The notes: a model not told the origin generated them from the letters alone. DNA of 50,236 nt from Marinilabiliaceae bacterium (GCA_016342595.1 JAEINY010000010.1:1-50236), one strand, 5' to 3'; shown: positions 1 to 8,871, counted from the first letter of the stretch. Numbers and translations: made by a program.

Positions 1-18
1 TTCGAAGAAGTGAAGTAA
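1..18 (+). CDS. 3' end of a truncated upstream gene
   Basis: The first six triplets read F-E-E-V-K-stop. A strong intrinsic terminator follows about 25 bases later, which fits the last codons of a gene cut by the window edge. Five residues are too few to name the protein, and other frames cannot be excluded. Confidence 0.35.
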   Translation, partial: FEEVK

Positions 19-42
19 ATTCAAATCAAATCATAATACTAA

Positions 43-71
43 AATCCCGGCTCAGGCCGGGATTTTTTTTT
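43..71 (+). terminator. Intrinsic terminator of the truncated upstream gene
   Basis: A perfect 8-bp stem, atcccggc (44-51) with gccgggat (56-63), has a tcag loop and is followed at once by a run of T on the + strand. It lies just after the stop codon at 16-18, so it should end that transcript before the gene starting at 218. Confidence 0.85.
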
Positions 72-96
72 ATTTTTGAAACTGTTTTGGATAAAA

Positions 97-112
97 CGGG
101 TATTCATACCCG
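97..112. repeat. Short palindrome upstream of the YwqK-like gene
   Basis: cgggtat-tc-atacccg is a perfect 7-bp inverted repeat around a 2-bp centre. It sits in the 147-bp space between the terminator and the next start codon. The shape suits a dimeric repressor site, but no partner gene indicates this, so the role is a guess. Confidence 0.35.
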
Positions 113-217
113 ATAGCAGCAAATCGAACTTCAGGAAATATAACATATGTGCTGCTTGATTTATCCACATAAAACATTTGGCATTAAATTAGTACACGAA
201 CAGGGAAAGTAAAGAAT

Positions 218-1081
218 ATGACAAGATTACGCTTTTTAATGACAGCAGCATTAGTGTTGATTACAGTTGGATTAGCCAATGCACAAATGGATGTATTTGG
301 AAATTCAATTCCTTCTAAAAAGAAAACGGTGAAACCCATTCCGGTTCATTATAATCAAACGGACGGGCAGGGACGCAAACAAGGCCCCTGGGAAAAGCGC
401 TATACCGATGGCTCACCCTTATACAAAGCCACTTTTAAAGACAATAAACCCGTTGGCGAATTAACCCGCTATTATCCGGGTGGTGTCATGAGTGCACGCA
501 TTGTGTATGACCAACAAAGCGTGCATGGTAAAGCCGAGTTATTCGATGAGGAGGGTAACCTCGCCTCAAAAGGTAATTACATAGGGACGAAAAAAGACAG
601 CACCTGGACGTTTTATGCCGTAAAAAAAACCATTAATTCAACCGAAGAATATGTTGATGGATTAAAAAACGGTAAAACAACCATCTTTTTTCCGGGGGGA
701 CAAATTTCTGAAATCATCCATTGGAAAGATGACCAAAAACACGGTCCTTGGTTGAAATTTAATGAAAATGGCACCAAACTTTTAGTCGCACAACATCAGC
801 ATGGCACCTTACATGGAGCTTATCATTACTTTTTTGAAAATGGTCAAAAAGAAATAGATGCTACTTTTAATGCCGGAAAAGAAGATGGTGATTGGACGTT
901 TTACTCACCGGATGGGAAAGAAGACTATGTCCTTAAATATAAAATGGGTAAATTGCTCAACCCGGAAGTATTAGACGTTAAACGGGAAGCATTGGAAAAA
1001 GAGTACGAAAAGAATAAGGACAAATTAAAAGATCCTGAAAAATTCAGAAATAATCCTGATCTACTCTTGCAATCAAGATAA
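218..1081 (+). CDS. Secreted YwqK/MORN-like repeat protein
   Basis: The 287-residue product starts with a signal peptide ending near ANAQ (residue 23), so it should be exported. The body (about residues 45-245) is built from short imperfect repeats of the type W-x-x-Y-x-D/N-G-x-x-x-x-x-x-x-F with recurrent 'YYPGG', 'FFPGG' and 'FFENGQ' turns. This is the pattern of MORN-variant repeats in proteins annotated as 'toxin-antitoxin system YwqK family antitoxin'. In Bacteroidota such proteins are common, exported and of unknown function, and no toxin partner is visible here, so the antitoxin label should not be taken literally. The charged C-terminal tail (from about 250) is probably helical. It is likely monocistronic, since 111 bp with an inverted repeat separates it from the next gene. 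Confidence 0.75.
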   Translation: MTRLRFLMTAALVLITVGLANAQMDVFGNSIPSKKKTVKPIPVHYNQTDGQGRKQGPWEKRYTDGSPLYKATFKDNKPVGELTRYYPGGVMSARIVYDQQSVHGKAELFDEEGNLASKGNYIGTKKDSTWTFYAVKKTINSTEEYVDGLKNGKTTIFFPGGQISEIIHWKDDQKHGPWLKFNENGTKLLVAQHQHGTLHGAYHYFFENGQKEIDATFNAGKEDGDWTFYSPDGKEDYVLKYKMGKLLNPEVLDVKREALEKEYEKNKDKLKDPEKFRNNPDLLLQSR

Positions 1082-1083
1082 TA

Positions 1084-1149
1084 CCGATTACTAATCAAAA
1101 TGCGTCTTAAGTGCGTTGCACTTCTTAAGCCCCTTTGATTAAATATCGG
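1084..1149. repeat. Nested inverted repeat between two genes
   Basis: Outer arms taatcaaa (1092-1099) and tttgatta (1134-1141) enclose an inner pair, aagtgc (1109-1114) and gcactt (1118-1123), and a repeated cttaag. The ends ccgatta and aatatcgg extend the pairing imperfectly. The transcript could fold into one long stem. There is no T-run, so a classical terminator is unlikely; it may be a dispersed intergenic repeat. Confidence 0.5.
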
Positions 1150-1192
1150 CATTTGCTAGCGCAGTTTGAACTTAAAATAGTATAACACACAA

Positions 1193-2836
1193 ATGATGCT
1201 GCATGTTACTGCAAAATACATAATAACAATAGTGCTGATGGGTTCCATCAGCTCTTTTGCTTTTGGACAGGCTGATGGCTATTTTATCAGTTTTACCGAT
1301 AAAAACAACACACCCTATACCATTTCTAATCCGGAAGCTTTCCTGTCTGAGAGGGCTATTGAGCGTAGAAGTAAGCAGAACATTGCCATTAACGAACAAG
1401 ATTTACCGGTGGCTCCGGCTTATATTGATAGTTTAAAAAAACTAGGTATACAGGTTAAACACACCACCAAATGGCTAAATGGTGCGATTGTCTTTTCAGA
1501 TAATGCAAACCTGATGGATACGCTTGATCGGGTCTCCTTCATTAAATACGTCGAAAAAACAAAATCATCGACCACACGAAAAGCCATCCATAATAAATTT
1601 GAATCAACTAGTCCGGCTAAAACCAAATCAAGTGAACTTTCTTATGGTGAAAGCTGGGATCAGGTACGCACCGTGAAGGGGCAATTGCTACATCAGGAAG
1701 GGTACCGAGGATCAGGCATGCACATTGCTGTTATAGATGCCGGTTTCTATGATGCGGATGTCTTACCGGCGTTTCAACACTTATATGAGAATGACCAAAT
1801 ACTTGGCACCAAAGATTTTGTAAGCCCTACAACGAATATCTACCAACAACATTATCATGGCATGAAAGTTCTGGCGATCATTGGGGGCTTAATAAATGAT
1901 GAATATGTAGGAACAGCTCCGGAAGCCAGCTTTTGGTTATTGCGTAGTGAAGATGCTGCAACGGAGTTTCCAATAGAAGCAGACTATTGGATATGTGCAG
2001 CCGAATTTGCAGACAGCGCAGGCGTGGATGTGATCAATACCTCCCTGGGTTATTCCCAATTTGATGATGCATCCATGAACTATTCGTATCAAGATTTGGA
2101 TGGCTCCAGTCGTATCTCATCTGCAGCCCAAATTGCCGCCTCTAAAGGAATAGTTATTATCAACAGTGCCGGCAATGAAGGAAACTCACCATGGTATTAC
2201 GTCTCAACACCTGGTGATGCTAAAGACGTTTTAACCATTGGTGCAATGGCAGTGGATAGCACGCAAGCCAACTTTTCATCTTTTGGCCCCACATCGGATG
2301 GTCGTACCAAACCAGACATTACAGCTATGGGTGTGTCTGTGGCTACTCAAGGAACCAATGGTGCTATTGAAAGAGGTAATGGAACTTCCTACTCTTCACC
2401 GGTCATTACCGGTTTGACAGCCTGTCTGTGGCAAGCCTTACCGGATTTAACGGCAGCCGAAATCAGGGATTTAATTATTAAGAGTGGGCATCAATATGCC
2501 CAACCCGATAACGCTTCAGGATATGGAATTCCAAATTTTGATATTGCTTATCGAACAGATGTAAAAGAAACTTCGGTATCCGGACAACAGTGGAAGATTA
2601 GTCCCAATCCCTTTCGCAATCAGCTGCGCATTCAATCATTAACGGATAATAAGTATCAACCCGTTTCCGTTTTCCTGTATGATGTTTTAGGCCAAAAACA
2701 AGTTGAACGTCATTTCAACCCGGGTGAGCCATTGATCATTGACAATCTGGAACAACTCACTGCGGGGATGTACATTTTAGTTATTGAATCTCAGGGCACA
2801 AAAAATCACTTTAAGCTTCTAAAAAGAAATTCATAA
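1193..2836 (+). CDS. Secreted S8 subtilase with T9SS sorting domain
   Basis: A subtilisin-like serine endopeptidase of 547 residues. A signal peptide ends near FAFGQ (residue 26). A prodomain-like region follows to about 165, then the S8 domain with the catalytic triad Asp182 (AVIDAGF), His222 (YHGMK) and Ser399 (GTSYSSP); Asn328 in SAGNEG is the oxyanion-hole position. The last ~80 residues are a type IX secretion C-terminal domain (ISPNPF, YDVLGQ, LTAGMYILVI and a basic end), so the enzyme should cross the outer membrane through T9SS and be released or surface-anchored. Two ATG codons in tandem open the frame, and either could be used. xseA begins 1 base after the stop, so the two are probably co-transcribed although functionally unrelated. 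Confidence 0.92.
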   Translation: MMLHVTAKYIITIVLMGSISSFAFGQADGYFISFTDKNNTPYTISNPEAFLSERAIERRSKQNIAINEQDLPVAPAYIDSLKKLGIQVKHTTKWLNGAIVFSDNANLMDTLDRVSFIKYVEKTKSSTTRKAIHNKFESTSPAKTKSSELSYGESWDQVRTVKGQLLHQEGYRGSGMHIAVIDAGFYDADVLPAFQHLYENDQILGTKDFVSPTTNIYQQHYHGMKVLAIIGGLINDEYVGTAPEASFWLLRSEDAATEFPIEADYWICAAEFADSAGVDVINTSLGYSQFDDASMNYSYQDLDGSSRISSAAQIAASKGIVIINSAGNEGNSPWYYVSTPGDAKDVLTIGAMAVDSTQANFSSFGPTSDGRTKPDITAMGVSVATQGTNGAIERGNGTSYSSPVITGLTACLWQALPDLTAAEIRDLIIKSGHQYAQPDNASGYGIPNFDIAYRTDVKETSVSGQQWKISPNPFRNQLRIQSLTDNKYQPVSVFLYDVLGQKQVERHFNPGEPLIIDNLEQLTAGMYILVIESQGTKNHFKLLKRNS

Positions 2837-2837
2837 T

Positions 2838-4220
2838 ATGGCCGAACACCTGTCGCTGTACGATCTCAATCATCAAATCAAAGAGCAACTTGAATCATCT
2901 TTTGGTGGCACTTATTGGGTGGTTGCTGAAATAAGCGAGTTACGGACGCATCGAAGTGGCCATTGTTACCTTGAACTAATTGAAAAAGACAAGGATTCAG
3001 AACAAGTAAAGGCCAAAGCCAGAGCAACGATTTGGGCCTTTACTTTTCGAATGCTCAAACCATATTTTGAAACCACTACAGGTCAGGCACTCACAGCGGG
3101 CATGAAAGTGCTGGTTAGAGCCAGTATTGAATATCAGGAAGTGTACGGATTAAGTCTTAACATTAAGGATATAGATCCCACTTTCACCCTTGGTGACATA
3201 GCGCGCCGGCGTATGCAAATCATCCAACAACTGGAAGATGAAGGTGTCATGGATATGAATAAAGAGGTAGAATTACCCAGTGTACCTCAAACGTTTGCCA
3301 TCATATCCTCACCATCAGCAGCCGGATATGAAGATTTTATCAATCAACTGGAAAATAACCCCTATGGTTTTAAGATCTACCATAAGTTGTTTCCGGCCAT
3401 TATGCAAGGCGATCAAACGGAGCCATCCATCATCGAAGCTTTGGAACGCATTTATAACTACGAAGAGGTGTTTGATGCCGTTGTCATCATTCGTGGAGGC
3501 GGTTCAACGGCCGACTTGATGTGTTTCGACAGTTATCTGCTGGCACTTAATATTACTCAATTTCCCTTACCGGTATTAACTGGCATTGGACATGAACGCG
3601 ATGAATCAGTGGTGGATATGGTAGCTCATACCAAGCTAAAAACACCAACTGCAGTAGCTGAATTTATTATTGATCGAATAGCTTCTTTCCAGGCTTATGT
3701 GGAAGATCTTCAAGATCAATTCACCAATGAAAGTCGTCGCATTCTGAAAGACCAAAAATACCGCCTGGACCTATCCATTCAAAAGCTACAACCTTTGGTG
3801 AAGCATACACTTTCTCATCAGAAACGAAAACCTGAGGAAGCAGCGCAACGTTTGTTATTCTTAATGAAATCGTATTTCGATAATCAACAAAGCTACTTCT
3901 CACATGTGAAAGAATCCATCCGTTATCTGACCAGTAAAAAAGTCAAAACAGAAATACAGGAAACTGATTTTTTAAAGACAAAGCTAAAACTGGAAATACA
4001 GGGCTTCCTAAAAAACAAACGTCAACAAATTCATTTAGCAGAAAAAACCAATCAATTATCGGATCCCCTTACTATTCTTGATAAAGGATACTCCATCACT
4101 TATTCCAATGAGAAGATCGTGAAAGAAATATCACAACTCAAAAAAGGAGATTTGATTACCACCAGATTAAACAATGGAGCAATCATCAGTCGGGTGGAAA
4201 ACATAAAAAGAAAAAAATAA
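2838..4220 (+). CDS. xseA: Exodeoxyribonuclease VII large subunit
   Basis: A 460-residue product matching XseA throughout. The N-terminal OB-fold (about 1-110, 'YWVVAEISELRTHRSGHCYLEL' region) binds single-stranded DNA. The catalytic core contains 'SSPSAAGYEDF' and 'VVIIRGGGSTADLMCFD', followed by 'TGIGHERDESVVDMVAH' and 'KTPTAVAEF'. The C-terminal half is a long charged helical region ending in the conserved 'LDKGYSITY' segment. With XseB it degrades single-stranded DNA to oligonucleotides in the cytoplasm. The start codon lies 1 bp after the subtilase stop. The small subunit is not next in line: a sensor kinase gene intervenes. Confidence 0.96.
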   Translation: MAEHLSLYDLNHQIKEQLESSFGGTYWVVAEISELRTHRSGHCYLELIEKDKDSEQVKAKARATIWAFTFRMLKPYFETTTGQALTAGMKVLVRASIEYQEVYGLSLNIKDIDPTFTLGDIARRRMQIIQQLEDEGVMDMNKEVELPSVPQTFAIISSPSAAGYEDFINQLENNPYGFKIYHKLFPAIMQGDQTEPSIIEALERIYNYEEVFDAVVIIRGGGSTADLMCFDSYLLALNITQFPLPVLTGIGHERDESVVDMVAHTKLKTPTAVAEFIIDRIASFQAYVEDLQDQFTNESRRILKDQKYRLDLSIQKLQPLVKHTLSHQKRKPEEAAQRLLFLMKSYFDNQQSYFSHVKESIRYLTSKKVKTEIQETDFLKTKLKLEIQGFLKNKRQQIHLAEKTNQLSDPLTILDKGYSITYSNEKIVKEISQLKKGDLITTRLNNGAIISRVENIKRKK

Positions 4221-4560
4221 TTATTGTTCAAAAAACAAGTTGTATTTTTTAATAATTCATCCAACAGTCACACAATATTTAGGGTAAAATATATAACAAT
4301 AAGACCGCAGAGTTTATTCATTAGTAAGACTTTAATTCTTTACACCAATGTGTTTATAAGGCTCTGTAACCATTTACACTTCCTGAACTTTACGCACTCC
4401 GCGTAACACTTTCTACAATAAAAAATACAGTTAGGTTATTCCGACACAACACCGAACGTTTTTTTTAATCAAGTCTTTTTATATTTTTATACCCTATAGT
4501 GTTTCAGCGGAAACTCTTATTAGAAGAAAAAATCTCTGTTTTACAGCCTACACCTCATCA
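4221..4560. other. Intergenic spacer between xseA and the sensor kinase
   Basis: This 340-bp AT-rich stretch has no convincing gene. A short hairpin, ttacgc (4390-4395) with gcgtaa (4401-4406), might weakly terminate xseA, but no T-run follows directly. No TANNTTTG box with a proper -33 partner was found before the kinase start, so its promoter is not identified. Confidence 0.5.
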
Positions 4561-6828
4561 ATGATAATCAAATATCAAACCGTTATATTCGTTTGTTTAT
4601 GTCTGTTCATGCTGTCCACTTCATTAACCGGACAAGGAGAAAAAAGTAATGCATCATCCAACCCTTCTGAAAAAAGCCAGGCCTCCATTAAACAGTTGCT
4701 TCAAGAAGCTAAAGAAGCCGATCCCTTACAAATAAAAACAGAACTGATTGAGCAAGCCATCGCTCAGGTTACAGATCAATCGGATCGTCAATTAATAATA
4801 GATACCTATCACCAGGCAGGCATTCTCTATTATGAATCAAACGCTTATGAACCGGCTCAAAAATATCTGGAGTTAGTGGTTGCAATATGCGAATCAGATG
4901 AAAAACATACACAGAAAATAGCTTCCAGCTATCATCACTTAGGATGGATTGCGACCCATTGGAAAGACTACCCCACGGCGATTGAATTTTTAGTATTGGC
5001 TGAACAACACTATCATAAGGGCGATTATGAAACTGACCAGGGAAATGTATTCAATAGTATTGGCGCCGTCTATTGGTTTCAGCGAGAATACGGCAAAGCA
5101 TTAGAATTCTTCAATAAGGCCCTGGAGATTGGTCAAGTGCATCAGGATGCCGCACTTCAACAAAAAGCCTTGACTAACCAGGGTATTGTATTTGAAAACC
5201 TGGCCCAATACACCGAAGCACTGCATTGCGTAGAATTGGCGCTGGAGCTCAACCAGATATCTCAAAACAAAGAAAACAGAGCTTACTTGCTGAATAATTT
5301 GGGTACTATACAGCAATCACTTCAGCATTACGATGCTGCCTTAAATGCCTATCAAGAGGCCTTGGCACTATTCGATAGTCTTGAAAATAAACAGGGAGCC
5401 AGCCTATGTTACAACAACATTGGCGAGGCATACCTTGAAAAGGGATTAATTACTAAAGCCATCGAAAATTATCAAACCTCTTTAAACTATGAAAGAGGAC
5501 AAGATGATAGTTTGAGTATGGCAGTCGCTTATGTTAATATTGGAAGAGCCCATCAGGCAGGTAAAAACTATACAAAATCACTCTCTTTTTGTCAAAAGGC
5601 ATTGGCAATATTAGAGCGCTATGATGATATGTCATTGGAAGCCGAAATATATCTACACCTGGGCCAAAATCAACTGATCCTTGGGAATAACCAACAAGCC
5701 CGTGAACAGCTGATGCGTTCCATTGAACTCAGTGAGAAGATTGGAGAAAAGGCTAAACTAGCCAAAGGCTACAACAGCATGGCTGAGTTGTTCGAAAAGA
5801 TGAAAATCTATCAGCGTGCTTACCATTACAAAGGGCTTTACGCAGAAATTAAAGATAGTATTCTCATAGATAATGCCATGCAAAACTCAGCCCGTATGGC
5901 AGCCGTCTACAACCTGCTCAAAAAAGAGGAAACGATTTCCAGGCTGGAACAAGAAAAAAAAATACAGAAACGCAGTTTAATAAAAGAACGCAGCACAAAG
6001 GCCGCAGCTATTATTATCAGCCTCTTAATGATCGCTCTGACACTGGTGCTATTTTTGATTTTTCAGATGCGACGTAAAACAGCCACCCAGCTGAAGCAAA
6101 AGAATGAAGAGTTAAAACGACTCAATGCAACGAAAGACAAATTCTTCTCTATCATTGCCCACGACTTAAAGAGTCCTTTTAGCTCACTTATGGGATTTGC
6201 CGAAATGCTGACCCTCCATGCCGAATCGAAAAACACCAACGAAGTCATTGAATATAGTCAGATTATTCACAACTCAACAAAACGCGTTTTGAGTCTGGTT
6301 GAAAACCTACTGCAATGGTCACGTACCCAACTGGGAACCACACACTATGAACCGGAACAACTGGACGTTTCCATTCAAGCGCAAAACATTGTATCCTTAC
6401 TGTGTTTAAATGCCGAAGAAAAAGACATCGTTATTAGTCCGAAGATTGAGAAAGGCCTGGTGGCTTATGCTGATCAAAATCTCTTTAGTACCGTACTGCG
6501 TAACCTCATCAGTAATGCCATTAAATTCTCACGTGTGGGCAGTGTGATTTATGTATCGGCCAAACGCCAGGAGGACTTGATTAAAGTGGCCATCATGGAC
6601 TCAGGAGTTGGTATTCGTCAGGAAGATATGGAGAAACTGTTTCAGGTCGATTCAACTTTTTCGACCAAAGGAACGCTCAATGAAAAGGGTACTGGTCTGG
6701 GATTGGTCCTCTGCAAAGAATTTGTTGAAATCAATAAAGGTGAAATTTGGGTAGAGAGTCAACTGGAAAAAGGGAGTACCTTTTATTTTACAGTTCCTCT
6801 ATACATTGAAAGTCAAAATATAAAATAG
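4561..6828 (+). CDS. TPR-repeat sensor histidine kinase
   Basis: A 755-residue periplasm-sensing kinase. A signal peptide or anchor spans residues 1-25. About eight tetratricopeptide repeats follow (roughly 80-430, e.g. 'SIGAVYWFQREYGKALEFF' and 'NIGEAYLEKGLITKAIENY'). There is one membrane helix at 481-501, a linker, then HisKA with the phospho-acceptor His534 in 'IIAHDLKSP'. HATPase_c carries the N box 'NLISNAIKFS', G1 'DSGVGI' and G2 'GTGLGL'. No receiver or DNA-binding domain is fused, so it needs a separate response regulator, and none is in this window. Its stop is directly followed by the xseB start. The ligand is unknown; TPR sensor domains usually bind proteins or peptides. Confidence 0.92.
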   Translation: MIIKYQTVIFVCLCLFMLSTSLTGQGEKSNASSNPSEKSQASIKQLLQEAKEADPLQIKTELIEQAIAQVTDQSDRQLIIDTYHQAGILYYESNAYEPAQKYLELVVAICESDEKHTQKIASSYHHLGWIATHWKDYPTAIEFLVLAEQHYHKGDYETDQGNVFNSIGAVYWFQREYGKALEFFNKALEIGQVHQDAALQQKALTNQGIVFENLAQYTEALHCVELALELNQISQNKENRAYLLNNLGTIQQSLQHYDAALNAYQEALALFDSLENKQGASLCYNNIGEAYLEKGLITKAIENYQTSLNYERGQDDSLSMAVAYVNIGRAHQAGKNYTKSLSFCQKALAILERYDDMSLEAEIYLHLGQNQLILGNNQQAREQLMRSIELSEKIGEKAKLAKGYNSMAELFEKMKIYQRAYHYKGLYAEIKDSILIDNAMQNSARMAAVYNLLKKEETISRLEQEKKIQKRSLIKERSTKAAAIIISLLMIALTLVLFLIFQMRRKTATQLKQKNEELKRLNATKDKFFSIIAHDLKSPFSSLMGFAEMLTLHAESKNTNEVIEYSQIIHNSTKRVLSLVENLLQWSRTQLGTTHYEPEQLDVSIQAQNIVSLLCLNAEEKDIVISPKIEKGLVAYADQNLFSTVLRNLISNAIKFSRVGSVIYVSAKRQEDLIKVAIMDSGVGIRQEDMEKLFQVDSTFSTKGTLNEKGTGLGLVLCKEFVEINKGEIWVESQLEKGSTFYFTVPLYIESQNIK

Positions 6829-7029
6829 ATGACAAAGAAGAAGATTAGTTATAACGAAGCCATCGCGGAAATTGAGGAGATCTTACAAAAGATTGAAAAT
6901 GAAGAACTGGACGTGGATGATTTATCTGAAAAAGTAAAACGGGTCAGTGCCTTGATCAAAATATGTAAGGAAAAACTTTACAAAACAGAAGAAGAGGTGG
7001 AGAAGATTTTGAAGGAAATTGAGAATTAG
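6829..7029 (+). CDS. xseB: Exodeoxyribonuclease VII small subunit
   Basis: A 66-residue, highly charged helical protein of typical XseB length with the family core 'SYNEAIAEIEEILQKIEN' and 'DVDDLSEKVKR'. Several small subunits coat the long C-terminal helix of XseA to form the active nuclease. Its ATG follows the histidine-kinase TAG with no gap, so translation is probably coupled to the kinase. xseA is 2.6 kb upstream, an unusual separation for this pair. Confidence 0.93.
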   Translation: MTKKKISYNEAIAEIEEILQKIENEELDVDDLSEKVKRVSALIKICKEKLYKTEEEVEKILKEIEN

Positions 7030-7040
7030 CTTTTAGCTAC

Positions 7041-7084
7041 TAGCCATTAGCTGCTAGAGGCTAAAAGCTAGCAGCTAATGGCTA
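7041..7084. terminator. Long hairpin between convergent xseB and pepE
   Basis: Perfect 17-bp arms at 7041-7057 (tagccattagctgctag) and 7068-7084 are separated by 10 bases. A second, overlapping inverted pair, gcttttagc (about 7029-7037) with gctaaaagc (7060-7068), gives an alternative fold. It lies between convergent stop codons, so it could end transcription both ways. It lacks T-runs, and may instead be a dispersed repeat built from TAGC words. Confidence 0.6.
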
Positions 7085-7088
7085 TTCC

Positions 7089-7796
7089 TCACTTCATCAA
7101 AAAGGAAAAATCCCCGTCCGCTTGCACTTCATAAGGCGCCTGACCATATTGGAAGATCCGTAAAGGACGCTCGCCAATATATCCGATCTCTCCATTTGTA
7201 TACTTAAACATACATCCCTCGCGTAAACCGACGACAGTTGTTTCACGGTTCACTTCCAAGAACTCCAGGATACGCTCTTCACGGGTTTCACCACCGTGAC
7301 CATCCGGATTGGCATCCAGGTAATGCGGGTTAATCTGATAAGGTATTAAATTCAAGGCATCAAATCCAAGCGGATCAATGATGGGCATATCATTAGTCGT
7401 TTTAATGGTTGGACAGGCCAGGTTAGAACCGGCACTCCAGCCAATATATTTCGTACCGCTCAAAACTTTTTTGCGGATGGGTTCTGTCAGTTTGTTATCA
7501 TGAATCATCCGCAGTAACTGCCAGGTACTGCCACCACCAACTACAATGGCTTCCGCTTCTTCCACAGCTTTCACCGGATCATCGAAATGATGAATCGACA
7601 CCACATCGTGCCCAACCTCCTGGAAGCGCGCCTTTACCTTCGCTTCATAGTCATCAAATGAAACCGTCACGCCGGCATAAGGGATAAATAAACAGTTGAG
7701 TGGTTTCTCACCCAGGAAAGCGGCGATGTTATGTTTGGGATAATCCAGGTAGGCTTCCCCTGCCATGGTAGAGTTACTGATCAGTAATAAATTCAT
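7089..7796 (-). CDS. pepE: Dipeptidase E (peptidase S51)
   Basis: A 235-residue cytoplasmic serine peptidase of family S51, which cleaves Asp-X dipeptides. Motifs are the N-terminal 'LLLISNSTMAGEAYLDY', 'CLFIPYAG', 'AIVVGGGSTWQLL', the nucleophile elbow 'YIGWSAGSNLACPTI' (nucleophile in GWSAGS), and the His-containing 'INPHYLDANPDGHGGETREER'. Length and motif order match bacterial PepE. It is convergent with xseB, and the gene transcribed before it (RDD protein) is 127 bp away, so it probably has its own transcript. Confidence 0.93.
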   Translation of the reverse strand: MNLLLISNSTMAGEAYLDYPKHNIAAFLGEKPLNCLFIPYAGVTVSFDDYEAKVKARFQEVGHDVVSIHHFDDPVKAVEEAEAIVVGGGSTWQLLRMIHDNKLTEPIRKKVLSGTKYIGWSAGSNLACPTIKTTNDMPIIDPLGFDALNLIPYQINPHYLDANPDGHGGETREERILEFLEVNRETTVVGLREGCMFKYTNGEIGYIGERPLRIFQYGQAPYEVQADGDFSFLMK

Positions 7797-7923
7797 ATCT
7801 GTTCGTTTATTGATTGAGTTGTTCGAATATAATGAAAACCAATAACAATCAATATTATTGAAGTCGATATAAATCTAAAGAGCTACAATAAGGCAATCAC
7901 TTTTAATGCTACTGAAATATAAC

Positions 7924-8505
7924 TTAGGCTTTCACCACCTTCGTTTTGGACCACTTATCATGCCATCCTTTATCTATCCCACCAAAAAAGGAGAACTCCT
8001 CAAAGGGGACCACCCTGCATAATGAGCGTCTCAACACCGTTGTGAAATCAGGTTTGTTTCCATTCACATCCACAACTTTGGTATTGGTCAGGAATTTCCC
8101 TGGTGAACGTCCGGTTAGTGACTCGAAGATGATATAAAAAATCAGCGTTGCCAATAGGCTTATCAATATTTCCTGCAGCTGCACTCCCGGGCTTACTTGA
8201 AATATGTTTTCCGGTGCTTCCATACTAAGGAGAGACCTTACTCCGTCTAAAAGAAATACAATACAAAAAACATCAATAAATCGATTTACAAAACGCATTA
8301 ACATGGTCGCGCTTTCCTGTGATAAGTCCCCCTGGGCCAGCTCCACCACCATCTGTTGTTTAAGCTCCGGATCTTCATTATAGATCGTACAAGCTACTTC
8401 AAAAGAGGCAGGTGCATTGGTCACACTGCAAATAACACCATGGTACTCGTCAGATTTTTGGTAACGGCACGCTTTACAAAACTTTAATCGCTCTTGTCTG
8501 GTCAT
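7924..8505 (-). CDS. RDD-family membrane protein with Cys-rich N-terminus
   Basis: From the ATG at 8505 the product has 193 residues. It begins MTRQERLKFCKAC and carries further Cys residues near 27 and 40, a possible metal-binding knuckle. An RDD domain follows with 'RFVNRFIDVFCIVFLLDG' (first membrane helix), a second helix 'ILISLLATLIFYIIFESLTG' and the diagnostic 'GRSPGKFLTNTKVVD'. RDD proteins are small membrane proteins, some linked to ion transport; the role here is unknown. An in-frame ATG at 8562 is rejected because a near-perfect promoter (8528-8558) lies between the two starts. No operon partner is evident. Confidence 0.8.
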   Translation of the reverse strand: MTRQERLKFCKACRYQKSDEYHGVICSVTNAPASFEVACTIYNEDPELKQQMVVELAQGDLSQESATMLMRFVNRFIDVFCIVFLLDGVRSLLSMEAPENIFQVSPGVQLQEILISLLATLIFYIIFESLTGRSPGKFLTNTKVVDVNGNKPDFTTVLRRSLCRVVPFEEFSFFGGIDKGWHDKWSKTKVVKA

Positions 8506-8527
8506 TGGAAACAATCTATTGTTGTGG

Positions 8528-8558
8528 CAAAAGTAATCCGCTTCCCCTGAAAAGCAAA
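8528..8558 (-). promoter_or_regulatory. Promoter of the RDD-family gene
   Basis: Read on the minus strand, TTTG (8555-8558), a 19-bp spacer and TACTTTTG (8528-8535) match the Bacteroidota vegetative consensus TTTG-N19-21-TANNTTTG. It ends about 22 bp before the ATG at 8505, which decides that start. Confidence 0.75.
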
Positions 8559-8670
8559 GCATCTCTTAGATAATAATTATTGAAACTCATTTCTTCGAGT
8601 TGATTGAGGGAAGCGAAACAATCTTTGTGGCCCGAAAGTTATCGGGCTGGCTTGTTTTGCATGGAAAAGT

Positions 8671-8774
8671 AACACAGAGCTCGCTGAGGTAAAAAGCATA
8701 AAGCAGTTCACAGAGGGGTTTTATACCATTAATACAGCCATACATAAGATATCCTCTCGGTGTCCCTCTGTGTT
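8671..8774. repeat. ~104-bp element with aacacagag/ctctgtgtt ends
   Basis: The left end aacacagag (8671-8679) is the exact reverse complement of the right end ctctgtgtt (8766-8774). The interior is non-coding. A second element of almost the same length with identical ends lies at 14721-14822. This looks like a small non-autonomous (MITE-like) or structured dispersed repeat. No target-site duplication is obvious. It fills most of the 366-bp gap between the RDD gene and the OYE gene; the rest shows only a short cccgaaagttatcggg palindrome near 8632. Confidence 0.55.
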
Positions 8775-8871
8775 TTCTTCGTGCAGCTTTGTGTAACGAT
8801 TATTTTTTGAACGCAACTAGTTAATAGTCTTCGAAGGAACAAGTGCCATCATCCAGCTATTATGAACGCTG

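Noticed and set aside
218..1081. Toxin-antitoxin function suggested by the YwqK family name
   Set aside because: The protein is exported and has no toxin-like neighbour, so the family label does not imply an antitoxin here.
4224..4406. 60-codon open frame just after xseA
   Set aside because: AT-rich, no homologous look, no ribosome site, and composition typical of spacer DNA; not called as a gene.
8506..8562. Upstream ATG for the RDD protein
   Set aside because: A consensus promoter with correct spacing lies between this ATG and the next one at 8505.
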